Below, piece by piece: positions 1-11,372 of a DNA stretch of 64,000 nucleotides. The DNA is taken from NCBI RefSeq assembly GCF_036898095.1, contig NC_090759.1:15358703-15422702 (forward strand). The letters are read 5' to 3'. The DNA comes from Palaemon carinicauda (lineage: Eukaryota > Arthropoda > Malacostraca > Decapoda > Palaemonidae). The position numbers and the translations under genes were made by a program. Every line of letters starts with the position of its first letter. Within the stretch, counting starts at the first letter, position 1. The notes beneath the pieces were generated by a model that was given only the letters and a program-made list of their open reading frames with translations, did no database searches and had not been told where the DNA came from.

Positions 1-1010
1 CCTATTAGATCTCTTCGAGCGTTTGATGCGTATCTTCTCCAGCCTCTTAGTGCATCTTATAGTTGTGCACGTAGCACTGGGTCTGTCATCATCGTGAACT
101 GGAGAGAGTTCGAAACTCCTCCCTGTTAGCGTTATGGAATCCTGACTGATTACCATAGTCTCTTGACAGACCTTGCGATCTCCTTTTACATCCCCAGGGG
201 AAAAGGGGGCGTTAGGGTGACTACAGGTTTCAATGATTTTTTTAAAACATTGAAGCCCCTGAGCTGGAGAGAATCGAGATTCTATTATTTGCATCCTCAA
301 TGTTCCAGGGCCGGATCATCTCCGTGGATGCTCATAGACAGTAATTTCGGGTGCTGCCCACCCCAGCCTGTCGTCCAGGGCCATCGTTGCCTGAACTCTT
401 TCTAGGCTTGGTTTCGCTTGACTGTCTGCTAATTCCGTAAGGATCCTAGGACTGAAACTAGTACGACGAGAATCTCGTCCAGGATATACGTTATCTTCCA
501 AAACTTGGATCCTAGGTAGGAGGGGAGGGGGTGACTGACTGGAAGTTGCTGATAGACATCTTCCAGGGCTGGCTAGATTGTCAACACCCCTTACTGAATA
601 GGGTCCTTATGTTCAGAAGGATTATCATTCTGAACTTGCTGTTCTATTGGAACTTGTTGCGTGGCGCCAAGTCCAGAAGGACTCAGAGATTTCTTGAGTC
701 TTTCATATGAACACTAAACTGCCTTCATTGGAAATCAATGGACTCTACTTTCCTCACCGCTAGTATGCTCTACAGTAGAGCTTTAAGGTATACTCTTCTA
801 GGGGGAATTTGAATATAAGAAGAGTTGAGGAAAGGATGCTGGAGGTATGTCCATTTCCATTCTAGTCTCATCTTGGTCAGGCCTTGGACTCCAGTGATCG
901 AAGGTCCGGCAATCCAGGAGGAACTTCCCTCCTACCAGAAGCGTCTGTTTGCTTCGCTTGATCCGAAGGTGTATAAATCTGACTGTCTGTGGAACAACGG
1001 TCATTGTAAC
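1..1010 (-). pseudogene. H reverse transcriptase remnant
   Basis: No open frame survives, but blocks match the minus-strand RT genes of B and F in order. They are the post-RT connection segment (near 1-150), the catalytic loop region with a TCGTCCAGG block equivalent to the LDD codons (near 368-380), the fingers segment (near 640-770), and the N-terminal WTFDPWA-equivalent segment (near 885-910). Stops and indels occur throughout, so this is an ancient inactive copy. The limits are set by where similarity can still be read and are approximate. Confidence 0.75.
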
Positions 1011-1895
1011 TGTGGGATGCAGTTTAACATCCTAGGGAGAACTAAGAAACCCTTCCGTTCTCCTTTCAGGCCATACCTGACTGTTCGCCTATATCAGCTT
1101 TTCAGTGTTTCACTGTAATAGAAGATTCCTTTCTATTGTATAAAGCTTAGGATAAGTACGCTGGAAAGAGGAGAGACACAGATGTGTAAATCCTTCCAGC
1201 CAACTGCTGCAGTCTTCCTAATTATTGATTCTAGGGCATCCCCTTTCAAGAAGAGGCCGATGGAAGATTCTAGTCCATAAGGCTAGAGTAGCACCCTACA
1301 TCCGGGGAATTAATAATGAGAATCAAGAGGCTGATGAAGCATCAGCGTAAGGAAGAAGGGGGGGGGAAGTGGATCCCCCAAATCAGGTAAGTCTCAGCAA
1401 GGGGTTGTGCTTAGAAGCACAACGTACTGGAAAACCATTCTATTGTATGGTTATATACCAAGGATTCCTGTCTGCGATATGGTCCTAAACTGCAGGTGTA
1501 CAGGGTATTGTATACCCCTATACAACTGGCATGTTACCGTCAAGGCTAGTGCTTGGGGGTAAGTTAATTGGCACAGTGCTTCAGTACCGATATGGCTAGC
1601 AGGTCTTCGATATATCAGTGACTTGTCGACTGTCAGCGGGTCGCTGACAGACGTCACACCATCCTAGCCAGTATTCAATGTGATTGGGTAGTGGTGAAAA
1701 CTATATGCATAGTCAGCGGATCTCTGAACCAGAGGAGACTCCTCGGGCTGTCGGCAGACCGCTGGGAATCGGCGGGCTGTCGATCGAAGGTATACAAACT
1801 CAGCTATTGACTGGGTGGTGACCAAGGGCACACACTGCCGGCTTTTGGCGGAGGAGTCAGATGTGACAGTGAAACAATGACTGCTGTCATCGATT
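1011..1895. other. Unresolved part of H (expected gag region)
   Basis: By position in the element this should correspond to gag, but I cannot align it convincingly with the gag of B or A. No long open frame and no protein motif are visible. It may be decayed gag, or sequence that replaced it. Confidence 0.35.
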
Positions 1896-2040
1896 TAGTG
1901 TGGCTTGAATGTGGAGTCTCTGCCCGGTGTCTGTCAGTCGGGGGTTCGAGTCCCGCTCAGACTCACCAATGCCGTTAGTGTCTGCAACCTCAACTTGAGA
2001 GGCAGGGTTGGGGGTTTAGACCTTAAAAACCTTTAAAAGG
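1896..2040 (+). mobile_element. tRNA-derived SINE, short copy inside H
   Basis: A polymerase III B-box (GGTTCGAGTCC at 1943-1953) sits in a GC stem typical of a tRNA T-arm. An A-box-like TGGCTTGAATG lies at 1901-1911. Downstream come CTGCAACCTCA and a tail ending in repeated CCTTTAAA-like motifs. This arrangement resembles a decapod SINE family I recall. The copy is probably internally deleted. It is not a functional tRNA gene, because the acceptor stem does not pair and foreign sequence follows directly. Confidence 0.6.
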
Positions 2041-2700
2041 AGCAGTAAATCGGCATTTTTAGTAACGAGAAAGTGAAGTTTTCGGTCCAATTCCCGTAGA
2101 GTTTTCGCATTTTACGGGTTCGCTGTTGAACCGCATTTAAGAGATAACTTTCGAAACGAAACCAACCACAGTTCGACAGCTCTAGACTGCTGTCCTGCAG
2201 ATTGGGGATTTTGGAAATAATATTGCTGGGGGAACCTGCATATATTATGTCCGTGAAAATGCTCATCTTTATAACTGCAGAAGACTGCAATGCATCATCT
2301 GGTGTCCCTCCTGTAAGGAAGGGAGAACAGAAAGGAGTATTCAATTGATTATCGCATCGATAGGCAATTTGCAAAATTGTCTTTTGACAAAATAGCTTAG
2401 GACAGAAAGCTAAAAGAGATAGTGGGAGACACATACCCGTGTATCCCCTGTGAGCCAATGCTGTTACTTCTCCTCAGTCTTAAGGAAATTCCTCCAACCG
2501 GGAAATTCCCTGAAGAAAAGGGGGCTCAAACACCTAGGTGTAAGGAAGTGTACATGCACTGTCCCCTTCTATGCTTAATGCTGTGAGGTAAGGAGGATTG
2601 ATACACAATCAGAGTATCGAAGGAATGTCATTCTTTCGAAATAGGAGCGGTAACAGCAGAAGCTCGCATCCAATATATGTTGATTAGAAATTAAAAGACA
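2041..2700. other. H leader-like sequence without recognisable gene
   Basis: A 141-codon open stretch on the minus strand (2033-2458) has no recognisable domain and sits in decayed transposon DNA, so I do not call it a gene. Nothing else is visible. Confidence 0.4.
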
Positions 2701-2900
2701 TATATTTGTCTATCCTAACCCATCTATTCGCTGCAACCTCCCTTACAATATTAAATCAGGAAGTTTCCTGAACAGGGAACCTCAGGGATAAGGGCTCTCC
2801 CCTTTAGGGGTTAGAGGCGTCACACCACTGTCCCTTTACGGAATTTAATATTGCAGGGTAAATAGAAACTGATTTCAAATCAGAATATTGATGAAATATT
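2701..2900. repeat. End of a ~382-bp tandem repeat unit (unit 1, partial)
   Basis: This stretch closely matches 29556-29755, including the CTCAGGGATAAGGGCTCTCC block and the end AATATTGATGAAATATT. Element A is inserted exactly at its right end, and the array resumes at 29374 after element C. Confidence 0.8.
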
Positions 2901-3258
2901 TTTTGGGTGAGATAGCCATGGCGTCCTGATGGAAGGTTCCTTTTTGGTAGCTTCCTTGGGTATATAACTACTAGATATTCCCAGAGAATTTAACCACAGG
3001 TTATCACAGAATTCTAACTTCTGGAGCGAGTATCCTAAAGGTTTCCCTTTAAGACATCGTATATCAACAGGGGACGCATGTATCAACGCGCCACATAGCT
3101 ATCTGCACCCCACATAGAGTTAACACTTCGATGTGTAGGGGCGGAGAATAGCTGGGGAGTCGTTCCACAGCTAATCTCGTCCGTGGCTACTTTTGGTACT
3201 CGAGACGTAAACAAACGGGCGCCATTGCTAAATGACGTCACGTCCGTCCCCATCCTTC
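2901..3258 (+). repeat. Left inverted terminal repeat of A
   Basis: It is the reverse complement of 11373-11727 with few differences. The repeats are inverted rather than direct, which indicates the DIRS arrangement and excludes an LTR element. It contains TATATAA (2961-2967) and the palindrome TGACGTCA (3233-3240). Confidence 0.9.
2961..3240 (+). promoter_or_regulatory. Candidate promoter inside the ITR (TATA-like plus CRE)
   Basis: TATATAA at 2961-2967 and a perfect CREB/ATF-type site TGACGTCA at 3233-3240 flank about 265 bp. The CRE is kept in both ITRs of A, C, D, E and F. DIRS ITRs are known to drive transcription in Dictyostelium. That this stretch is the promoter here is inference, because no start site can be read from the sequence. 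Confidence 0.4.
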
Positions 3259-5621
3259 GCTTAGTAGCTTGCCTTACCAGACGCATTTTTCTCTGTGCGT
3301 ATCTTATCGACTTACATCTTAGCCATGTCTCTACCCTCGGCCTCGCCTTCTTCTGGAAAGTTGAGTACAAGGTTCCAGTATTGTTTAAATAAGCTCTGAC
3401 CGTAAAGTAACTTTTACTTTTCAAGATATTTTATGTTTTGTGGCAGAGCTGTGCTACTACCGGACACGCCATTTTATGGCGTCGCTGTTGTTTTGCATGC
3501 CTTATTTAGCTAGCCTCAACAGCGTTTTCCGGCCTCATTAACTAATCGATACTATTAGTTATTTAGTCTTCATAGCTAGGAACTTTATATATCGTGTTTT
3601 GACGCTCTTTTATTGGTCATCAACTGACCCCATACCAGTTCGCTAGTCTAGCCCCTGGGCCAGAGTGCCTATCATCAGTGTTCATGCATGATATATTTCA
3701 GTGATCCTAGGTTTAGTTATGAAGATAGTGGCATTATTTTATGATACTGTTGACTGTGATGCAAGTGTTTTCGCCTTCAGGGACCATATAGGGGATAGGT
3801 TTGATAGTGTGCCTTTCTAACCTAACCTAAATGTAGGGCCCCTATATGCTCCCTTCACCCCCTGCCTTAGGGCATTCCCTCTGTGTAGCCTTGCTCCCCC
3901 TACCACGTAAGGGGATCAAGCTCATATCAGAGTATCTATCGCTTCTCTGTCCTCCCTAAGGGAATGATCCCCCCTTAGGGTTGCGTCCGAGAATGAGGAA
4001 CAGCCTACCCTTCCTCTATTGCTGAGGTTAGGTTTCCGACCTTCCCTGCAATAGCGATACGTCTTCCATCCTTCCTAGTTCAGGGTGTAACATCCCTGCT
4101 CTAGGTTAGGCTTGGGGGGAGTTAGTCCTGTGCCTTGCTGAAACGGTACCCATGCACCGTTCTCAGACAGGCTGGCTAACCTTAGGCTAGGGAGCGTCCT
4201 CCCTTCCTTGGTGGCCGCTTTGGTACAGAGCCTCTCCTATAGAAGACCCTTCTTCTTCTCCCCTCCCCACCTATCTCTTGTATGGCCTAGCCTATACTTA
4301 GGTTAGTCTATACCCATCTGTCCCCTGTCCTACAACTCCTCCTTAGGGTGGAGTGATAGGGCTACCTTGAGTCCCTGTGTGCAGTCCGCTCTGGTACATA
4401 TACCCTTCATAGTGTCCTATGGGGTTAGCCACTGGATGCGTGTTGTCCGCAGGGGTTCTCCCCCCTCTTGGGTGTTCCCTAGCCCTCCCTTGGGCTACCC
4501 TGGCTCCCGGCCGCCTGCGGCCCCTGCCACTGGGTGATAGGGCTAGCCTCTATCATGGGTACACCCATTCAGGTGGGATGTCTTGGGGTCCGTGTCCGTA
4601 CCCCTACATCCCTCCTTCTGTCTCTTTCACTGTCCTGGTGCTGGTCCCTTGCCGCCTCCCCTGTCGGTGATACCCACCTCCCACCCTTGGTGACACATTC
4701 CTTGCCCCCTGGGCCGTCAGTCCTCCGTGTGCCGGGGGACTGCCGCCTCCCGTCGGCGTACAGCCAATGGCCTTCCCTCATACCTCATAGCTCCGGTCGT
4801 CCGTCCATCGGTCCGGCCCCCGGAGTGCCGGCATCCACTACCGGGAGTCCGGTTCTGCTATAGCCCTTCCTTGTCCCTGTCACCAAGCCGGCAACCTTCG
4901 GCTGCCGGAGCCGCCGCTTCCCGCCAGCCTGCCGCCGCTTTCCGCCGGCGTGCCGCCGTTGAGCCGGAGACCGCCATCCTGGCATTACTCCTGACTTATA
5001 TATTTGTCTTCCCTAATGCCAGAAACTCTGCTGGAGCGGCCCTGGCGTGCCGTCGGTCTGCCGGAACCTTCCGGAGGCGTCAAAGCGACTTGCACCCCTT
5101 CTCCTAGCTATCATCTCATGTTGATAGCTCTACATTGCAACCAGATGGTTTGACTACAGAAATAGATAGATATTATCTTACCGTTCTATTAATAACCATG
5201 CTGTCTTCTTGCATATCACAAATTTCCAGCATGCTGTGTGTAACTTAGCACGGCTGGTTGCCGGAAACCATTACCCTAGGGGATCGTCTACGTTCCCAAT
5301 TCTATGGTCTGAGTGGCCTCAGTCCCAGTTTTATATCCTTGGCAATTCCTACTAGAATTCCCCCTGCCTCCCTGGCAATCTATGAAGAATTCTGCCCCGT
5401 GCCCTCGGTCACAAACAAATTGCCTATGGATAAGGTTACGGTAACCAGCCGGGCGGGTTACACGGAGTATGTGTCTATCTCCTTCATTTCCGCCCACTCT
5501 CAAAACATCACATTGTTTATACCACTTAATATTAAGTTAAAGATTAATCCTTTAATATTTAACTTTAGAATATAAGTCATTCTTATGACTGCCCCATACT
5601 CATGTTCTCTTTCTCTCACAG
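3259..5621 (+). other. A 5' leader, GC-rich, ending in a splice-acceptor-like site
   Basis: No protein-coding gene is recognised. The distal half is rich in CCGGC/GCCGG motifs (about 4480-5060) and opens several spurious frames. The end is a pyrimidine tract followed by CACAG (AG at 5620-5621) directly before the gag frame. The same layout occurs in C, D, E and F, so the leader is part of the element. A splice donor could not be placed. Confidence 0.7.
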
Positions 5622-7582
5622 GAGGAGTACGTGAAGTGCGATCACGGCTTCTGTGCAGTGAAGCGCCCGCACTTCTACGGGCACACGGTGTGTAGGACCC
5701 ACGCCCCTTGCGCCAACAAGAAAGGCGATCTGAAGTTTTGGGACCCGCAGAACTGTACAGTCTGCAAGGACCGCCTGGTCGAGGCGTTCAATAATCCTCC
5801 CTCAGCTGAGGTTAGGGACGCTTCTCGAGAGAAGCTACGCAAATGGGTGCGTGGCTTCCAGAAGAACGCCACTGGACCATACCTTACAACTGAAGACTTG
5901 AGGGCCTTGCTTTTCCCGAAGGCATCCCCAGACTCTGTGGTCCCCAAGGATCAGATCCCCACCGTCCAGATAACGGTGGAACCCGATGTAGTCATGGCCC
6001 AGTACATGCACGAGTGTCGCCTGGATACCGACAACGCGGAACGTATGTCAGAGGTGTCGGAGACCACGGAGAGGAACCTCATGGCCGAAGAACTGGACTA
6101 TGAGGAAGACCAAGTGGAATACACCGAGTCGGAGCAAGAGGTCGCTCCGCCTTCCAGCCCCGCCCCAACTCCTACACCGACGGATGTATCCCTCCCGTCT
6201 ACCTCCGCCACCCCGGACCCCATCCCATCCAGCGCCCAGGAGATGTTCCGTATGCTCGAAGCTCTTATGGACAAGAAACTCCGTGAGACACACAAATACA
6301 TCAGGACCATGGGAAGTTCAAAGAAGCCGAAAAGGATTTCGGTTAAGGACTTCCCGGCATGTTCGCACGCCAACCCCTGGAGGTATGCCGAACACATGCC
6401 TATCGCAACGGGCAAGATCTTCGTCAGTGAGAAGGTCGGCTCGGTTGCCCTGGAAGAAGTGGAATTCTTCCCGAGTTTTGAGGCTTATCCGGACTGTTAC
6501 GTCCGACTTCGATCCGAACCTGCCTCTAGAGAAGAGACCGAACCTAAGGAGGTGATAGTGTTCGATCTCCCAAAGGCCCAGGCTATGCTGGCCAACGCTG
6601 TTAAAAGTAGGGGTTTTACCTGCTCAAAGCTTCCGACGCTGAGCAAGAAGCACCCTACCTACGTCGCACCAGATGATGCGATCCTCCCCTTCATGGAAAA
6701 GGCCTTCGCTGTGGTACACAAGGCAGTGGAGGAAGGGAAACCTTGCCCTGCACTGGAGGAGTGCAGACCCTTCTCCCTGATACTCCCCCAGATGTTCGAC
6801 ACTGGAAAGATATCCAGCATACTTTCGTGGTGGGGAAACTAGATCCTGACGTTGCTGGACGTAAGTTTAACGAAGACCTCCCGAAACTTAATGACCATCT
6901 CTTTCGTCGGGAACATGACACGAAGGAAAGGCTCGCTGCATCCATGTCCCTCCAGGTACAGCTCGACGTCATGGGCGGTGACACTAGAGTCCCCGATCAC
7001 TAAATGGTGCTCGCCAAAACGCATTTGGCGACTGTAGTTAAAGACCTGTACAGCTTCATGAAGGCTCGTAGAGCCTGTCGTGAATTCGTGTTCTCCAGTG
7101 CCACAGTAAGACACGAACCCCAGAGGCTGATTTCCTCCAACATCTGGGGTAAGCACCTCTTTCCCTCTGCCTTTGTGAAAGAGATCATCGACAAGGCCGC
7201 CACGGAGAACAGGAACCTTCTCCACAAGTGGGGCATGTCGAAGAAGAGGAAATCCTCTCAGGACGACGGCCCTCAACCTAAGAGGAAATCCTCCAAGCAG
7301 AATCCCCAGCAACGTCAACAGAGACGGCAGTTTCCGGGACCCGCTACTCCCCAAGTGGCAGCTCAACCACAGCAGACCTTTCAGCTGGTCAACCAACCGG
7401 TCTTGTCACAGTCGCCGGTTTTCACCCCTGCTTTCGAGCAACAGACGACTACCTTTCGTCCCAAAGGTAGAGGCTCAAACAGAGGTGCAGGCAGAGACGC
7501 ATCTCGCCGTCCCTCCAGAGGCAGAGGAGGAAGGGGAGCTAGCGGCCGAGGCAGTAAACCCTCGGGACACCAGAAGCAATGA
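5622..7582 (+). pseudogene. A gag (broken)
   Basis: Gag-like nucleocapsid protein of the element. The N-terminus has the family's Cys/His motif (KCDHGFC, YGH, CRTHAPC, DPQNCTVC). The middle has the RISVKDF and EEVEFFPSFEAYPDCYVRLRSEP blocks. The C-terminus is Gln-rich and then Arg/Gly-rich, as expected for nucleic-acid binding. Indels near 6775-6800 shift the frame, and a TAC to TAA change gives a stop at 7001-7003, both judged against C. No ATG starts the frame; it opens directly after the splice-acceptor-like site. It overlaps the RT frame by about 100 bp at the 3' end. Confidence 0.88.
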
Positions 7583-9350
7583 AGTGCTTCCGGTGGGAGG
7601 AAGACTCCGCCAATTCCAGGATCGTTGGACCTTCGATCCCTGGGCAAATAGCATCGTCAAGAAGGGTCTAGGCTGGAGTTGGACTCAACCACCCCCAACC
7701 TTCCAGCAATTCTTCCAACGATCAACCCCCCTTCTGGAAGAATATGTCCTAGTTCTCTTGAACAAGAAGGTGATAAGGAGGTAAAGTCAACCAGGTTCCA
7801 AGGGAGACTGGTTTGCGTCCCCAAGAAGGACTCCGACAAGCTCAGAGTCATTCTAGACTTATCCCCCCTCAACAAGTTCATAGCGAACAACAAGTTCAAG
7901 ATGCTGACTCTTCAACAGATAAGGACCCTTCTGCCTCAAGGTTCCTACACAGTCTCCATAGACCTGGCGGATGTCTACTGGCACGTTCCAATGAACCACC
8001 ACGCTTCCTCCTACCTAGGATTTCGACTCCAAAGGAAAAGCTACGCCTTCAGGGCCATGCCCTTCGGCCTCAACGTGGCCCCTCGGATCTTCACAAAGCT
8101 GGCGGACGCCATCGTTCAACAGCTTCGCCTCCGAGACGTCCAGGTGATGGCCTACCTCGACGACTGGCTAGTCTGGGCTCCATCGCCCGAGGATTGTTTA
8201 AGATCCTGCAACAAAGTTACCCAGTTCCTAGAACACCTGGGATTCAAGATAAACGCTAAGAAATCTCGCCTCTCTCCAGCTCAGAAGTTCCAATGGTTAG
8301 GAATCCAGTGGAAACTTCAGTCACACCGCCTTTCCATTCCCCAGAAGAAAAGGAAGGAAATAGCAGGGTCTGTCAAGCGACTGCTGAAATCCAAACGGAT
8401 CTCAAGACGTCAGCAGGAACGAGTACTAGGCTCTCTATAGTTCGCCTCAGTGACAAACCCAGTGCTACGTGCACAGCTAAAGGATGCCGCGGGAGTCTGG
8501 AGACGTTCCGCATCCATTACTCGAAGAGACCTCAAGAGACGGCTCCCAAACAGACTTCGGCTGCTCCTAAAGCCGTGGTCGGAAGCAAAGGCCCTGAAAA
8601 GGTCCATCCCTCTTCAACACCCACCTCCATCACTCAACATCCACACGGACGCTTCGCTGGAGGGTTGGGGAGGTCACTCCCACCAAAAACAGGCTCAAGG
8701 AACATGGTCTCCCCTATTCAAGACGTTTCACATCAACATCTTGGAGGCCATGGCGGTCCTTCTAACTCTGAAGAAACTCTCCCCGCCTCCCTCTATCCAT
8801 ATTTGTCTAACCCTAGACAACTCGGTGGTAGTTCGATGTCTCAATCGCCAAGGCTCAAGATCGCCCCAGATAAATCAGGTGCTTCTGACAATCTTCTGTC
8901 TGGCAGAGAAAAAGAAATGGCAACTGTCTGCAGTTCACCTACAATGATTCCGCAACGTGACGGTGGACGCTCTATCTCGGACAAGCCCGATAGAGTCGGA
9001 ATGGTCTCTAGACGCAAGATCATTCTCCTTCATCTCTCACCAAGTCCCAGAACTTCAGATCGATCTCTTCGCAACGAGCGACAACAATCAACTTCCTCGA
9101 TATGTGGCCCCGTACGAGGACCCCAAGGCAGAAGCAGTGGACGCCATGTCACTGGATTGGAACAGGTGGTCCAAGATCTACCTGTTCCCTCCCACCAACC
9201 ATCTGCTAAAAGTCCTCTCCAAACTGAGAACCTTCAAAGGAACAGCAGCCCTAGTGGCTCCCAAGTGGCCTCGGAGCAACTGGTACCCCCTAGTCTTGGA
9301 GCTACAACCCACGCTGATCCCTCTCCCGGGCCCAGTTCTCTCCCAGCAAG
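7485..9350 (+). pseudogene. A reverse transcriptase / RNase H (broken)
   Basis: RT motifs are clear: SIDLADVYWHVP (motif A), FGLNVAPRIFTKL (motif B) and YLDDW (motif C, near 8153). The RNase H motifs HTDAS, EAMAVL, TLDNSVVV and VDALSR follow, then the IDLFAT...FPPTN region that corresponds to the methyltransferase-like part of DIRS polyproteins. Lesions relative to C and E are a one-base loss near 7783, a CAG to TAG stop at 8438-8440, a GGA to TGA stop near 8945, and a ~32-bp deletion near 9348 that joins this frame to the recombinase frame. Confidence 0.88.
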
Positions 9351-10359
9351 TACATCAGGGACCTTCATCTCATGATTTTCTCTCCCTAGCCGTGAAGAAA
9401 AGGTTCGGGATATCGAAGAAGAGTCTCGACTTCCTCGAGGAATACAAGACCGAATCCACAAGACGGCAATACGAATCATCCTGGAGAAAATGGGTCTCAT
9501 TCGTCAAGGCAAAAAATCCTACAGAAATCACCATCGATTTTTGCATGTCCTTCTTCATTCACCTTCATGGACAAGCATGGCAGCCAACACGATTTCTACT
9601 TGCAAATCGGCCTTGACTAGACCACTAATGTACGCCTTCCAAATTGATCTGTCCAGCGACATCTTCAATAAACTGCCGAAGTCATGCGCTCGTCTACGCC
9701 CAGCACCCCCACCAAAACCGATCTCCTGGTCCCTGGACAAGGTGCTCCATTTTGCCTCCAACTTGGACAATGATTCGTGCCCTCTCAAGGATCTGACTCA
9801 AAAAGTTATTTTTCTTTTTGCTCTTGCCTCAGGAGCCCGAGTCAGCGAAATAGTGGCATTATCAAGGGACGAGGGTCACATTCTGTTTACAGATTCAGGA
9901 GACCTTACCCTCTTCCCGGATCCGACCATTCTCGCCAAAAACGAACTACCCACCAAAAGATGGGGCCCTTGGAGAATCTGCCCCTTGAAAGAAGATGCCT
10001 CTCTATGTCCAGTAGAGAGCCTCAAGGTCTATCTTCGTAGAACTTCTGACTTTGGTGGAGGCCAACTCTTCAAAGGAGAAACATCGGGCAGCGACCTGTC
10101 ACTGAAACAACTACGAGCGAAAATCACCTACTTCATTCGCAGAGCGGATCCTGACAGTACACCCGCAGGTCACGATCCTAGAAAAGTTGCATCGTCTCTG
10201 AATTTCTTTCAGAGTATGGATTTTGAAAGCCTTAAGAGTTTCACAGGCTGGAAATCCTCGCTTGTTTTCTTCAAACATTATGCGAAACAAGTGCATGAAG
10301 TCAAACATTTTGTGGTAGCCGCAGGTAGTGTTATGAAACCTGCACCTAACTCTGCATAG
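8293..10359 (+). pseudogene. A tyrosine recombinase (broken)
   Basis: Integrates the circular cDNA. The catalytic set is legible: Arg in ASGARVSEI, HDPR in GHDPRKVASSL, Trp in TGWKSS and the nucleophile Tyr in FFKHYAKQ. The 5' half runs in a Ser/Pro-rich frame that overlaps RT/RNase H. The ~32-bp deletion near 9348 and a frameshift near 9575 (HGQAWQP in place of HGQGLAA) break the frame. The start is undetermined, because no convincing ATG is seen. Confidence 0.85.
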
Positions 10360-11190
10360 AACAGTGAGTTACTTGGGACTCTAACTCCTCGGGTGCCTAT
10401 GTTGACCCTCGTGTGATACGTAGTGATTTCAAAGACACTTAGTGCTTTTCATATACTGTTCTTCTCCCAGGTGAAATGTCATAGTCGTCACATGAGTGCC
10501 GCATGCCTAGAGCATGATGTGTTTTCTTTTTAAAGACTGACGTTCCTCTGGAACGAGTGCCTACTAATAATTTGAAATTCTCTTTCAGATTCAAGAGCAA
10601 GTCTTTTATTACTATGTACATTATAATTTGTTGTAAATTACTTTTACATACTTATTGCATTTAATTACCATATTCTGCAATTGTGAAATAAAATTTCTAT
10701 TCTATTACTTGTGCGTCTCAATCCGATCCTACTTATACTATGAAATACATGAGTCATAGTTTTATTATCCCCTTCCTCTTATATACGATGAAGATTACTA
10801 AGGATTCAATCCTTATTATATACTCAACTCTGCAATGTAATATTCCTACCCGAATACTTACTTACATCATGCCTTCGAGACCAGACGATTCTCTCTCTTC
10901 ACATACAGTGCCTAACCACCACTTGTCTGCTTTTGAGAATGTTCCTATATGAATACCAACCATTCAGTCTTGTCTCCGAGTTCTTCATGTTCTCCCAGCA
11001 AGGTGGGTAGCCCTTCAATGACCACTTTGATCTTCAGCATGGTCCGTTGGGACTTCACTGCCAGGGAGGCAGGAAGTTTTCTTCCCTACGGTTCCTTTAT
11101 TGAGATTACTATGCTAACCTGTTCAAAGCCCTCTGCACTTACACTACAAGGGGAAAATCTACCACGATACATTGATTCTCTGGTATTCTT
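10360..11190 (+). other. A 3' region with polyadenylation signal
   Basis: No gene. AATAAA at 10687-10692 follows the recombinase stop by about 330 bp in an AT-rich stretch, and it is conserved at the equivalent place in C, D, E and F. An 87-codon open frame (10949-11212) has no recognised content and runs into the ICR. Confidence 0.6.
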
Positions 11191-11282
11191 CCATCAGGAC
11201 GCCATGGCTTGAGCCCAAAAAACGGATTTTGAGCGAAGCGAAAAATCTATTTTTGGGTGAGATAGCCATGGCGTCCTGATGG
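11191..11282. repeat. A internal complementary region (ICR)
   Basis: A 92-bp near-palindrome. Its arms begin CCATCAGGACGCCATGG and end with the reverse complement, around a 37-bp AT-rich centre. The reverse complement reads right terminus (ending AAAATCCGTT) joined to left terminus (starting TTTTGGGCTC). That is what DIRS replication needs to template closure of the cDNA circle. Confidence 0.85.
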
Positions 11283-11372
11283 ACCCTCCCTGCTACTTCG
11301 TCCAGTTTTTTTTTTTTTTCAGGTCCCACCCTGTCCTGCTGTATCATGGTGATCGGCAAGAAACTGGCTTCA

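Larger units (their letters stand above)
1..2900 (-). mobile_element. Element H, part 1: decayed DIRS-type retrotransposon
   Basis: This is the most internal visible part of an old minus-strand element related to element B. The first ~1 kb aligns by eye with the RT region of B and F. The rest should hold its gag and leader but is too decayed to follow. The element resumes at 29374 and again at 39485 and ends at 40147. The visible pieces sum to about 5.4 kb, close to the ~5.45 kb from the equivalent RT position to the left end in B. The rest of RT and the recombinase lie outside the window. Confidence 0.8.

Noticed and set aside
1896..1975. Functional tRNA gene
   Set aside because: The T-arm and B-box are good, but no acceptor stem closes and the downstream sequence fits a SINE tail.
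2033..2458. 141-codon minus-strand frame as a host gene
   Set aside because: It lies within decayed element H next to a SINE and has no recognisable domain.
3815..3835. Arthropod telomere-type repeat (CCTAA)n
   Set aside because: Only two to three units, recurring at the same place in each leader, so it is part of the element.
4419..5107. Pro/Ser/Arg-rich reading frames in leaders (also 21994-22641, 37296-37694, 56220-56504)
   Set aside because: They arise from GC-rich CCGGC repeats, change frame between copies and show no conserved protein across A, C, D, E and F.
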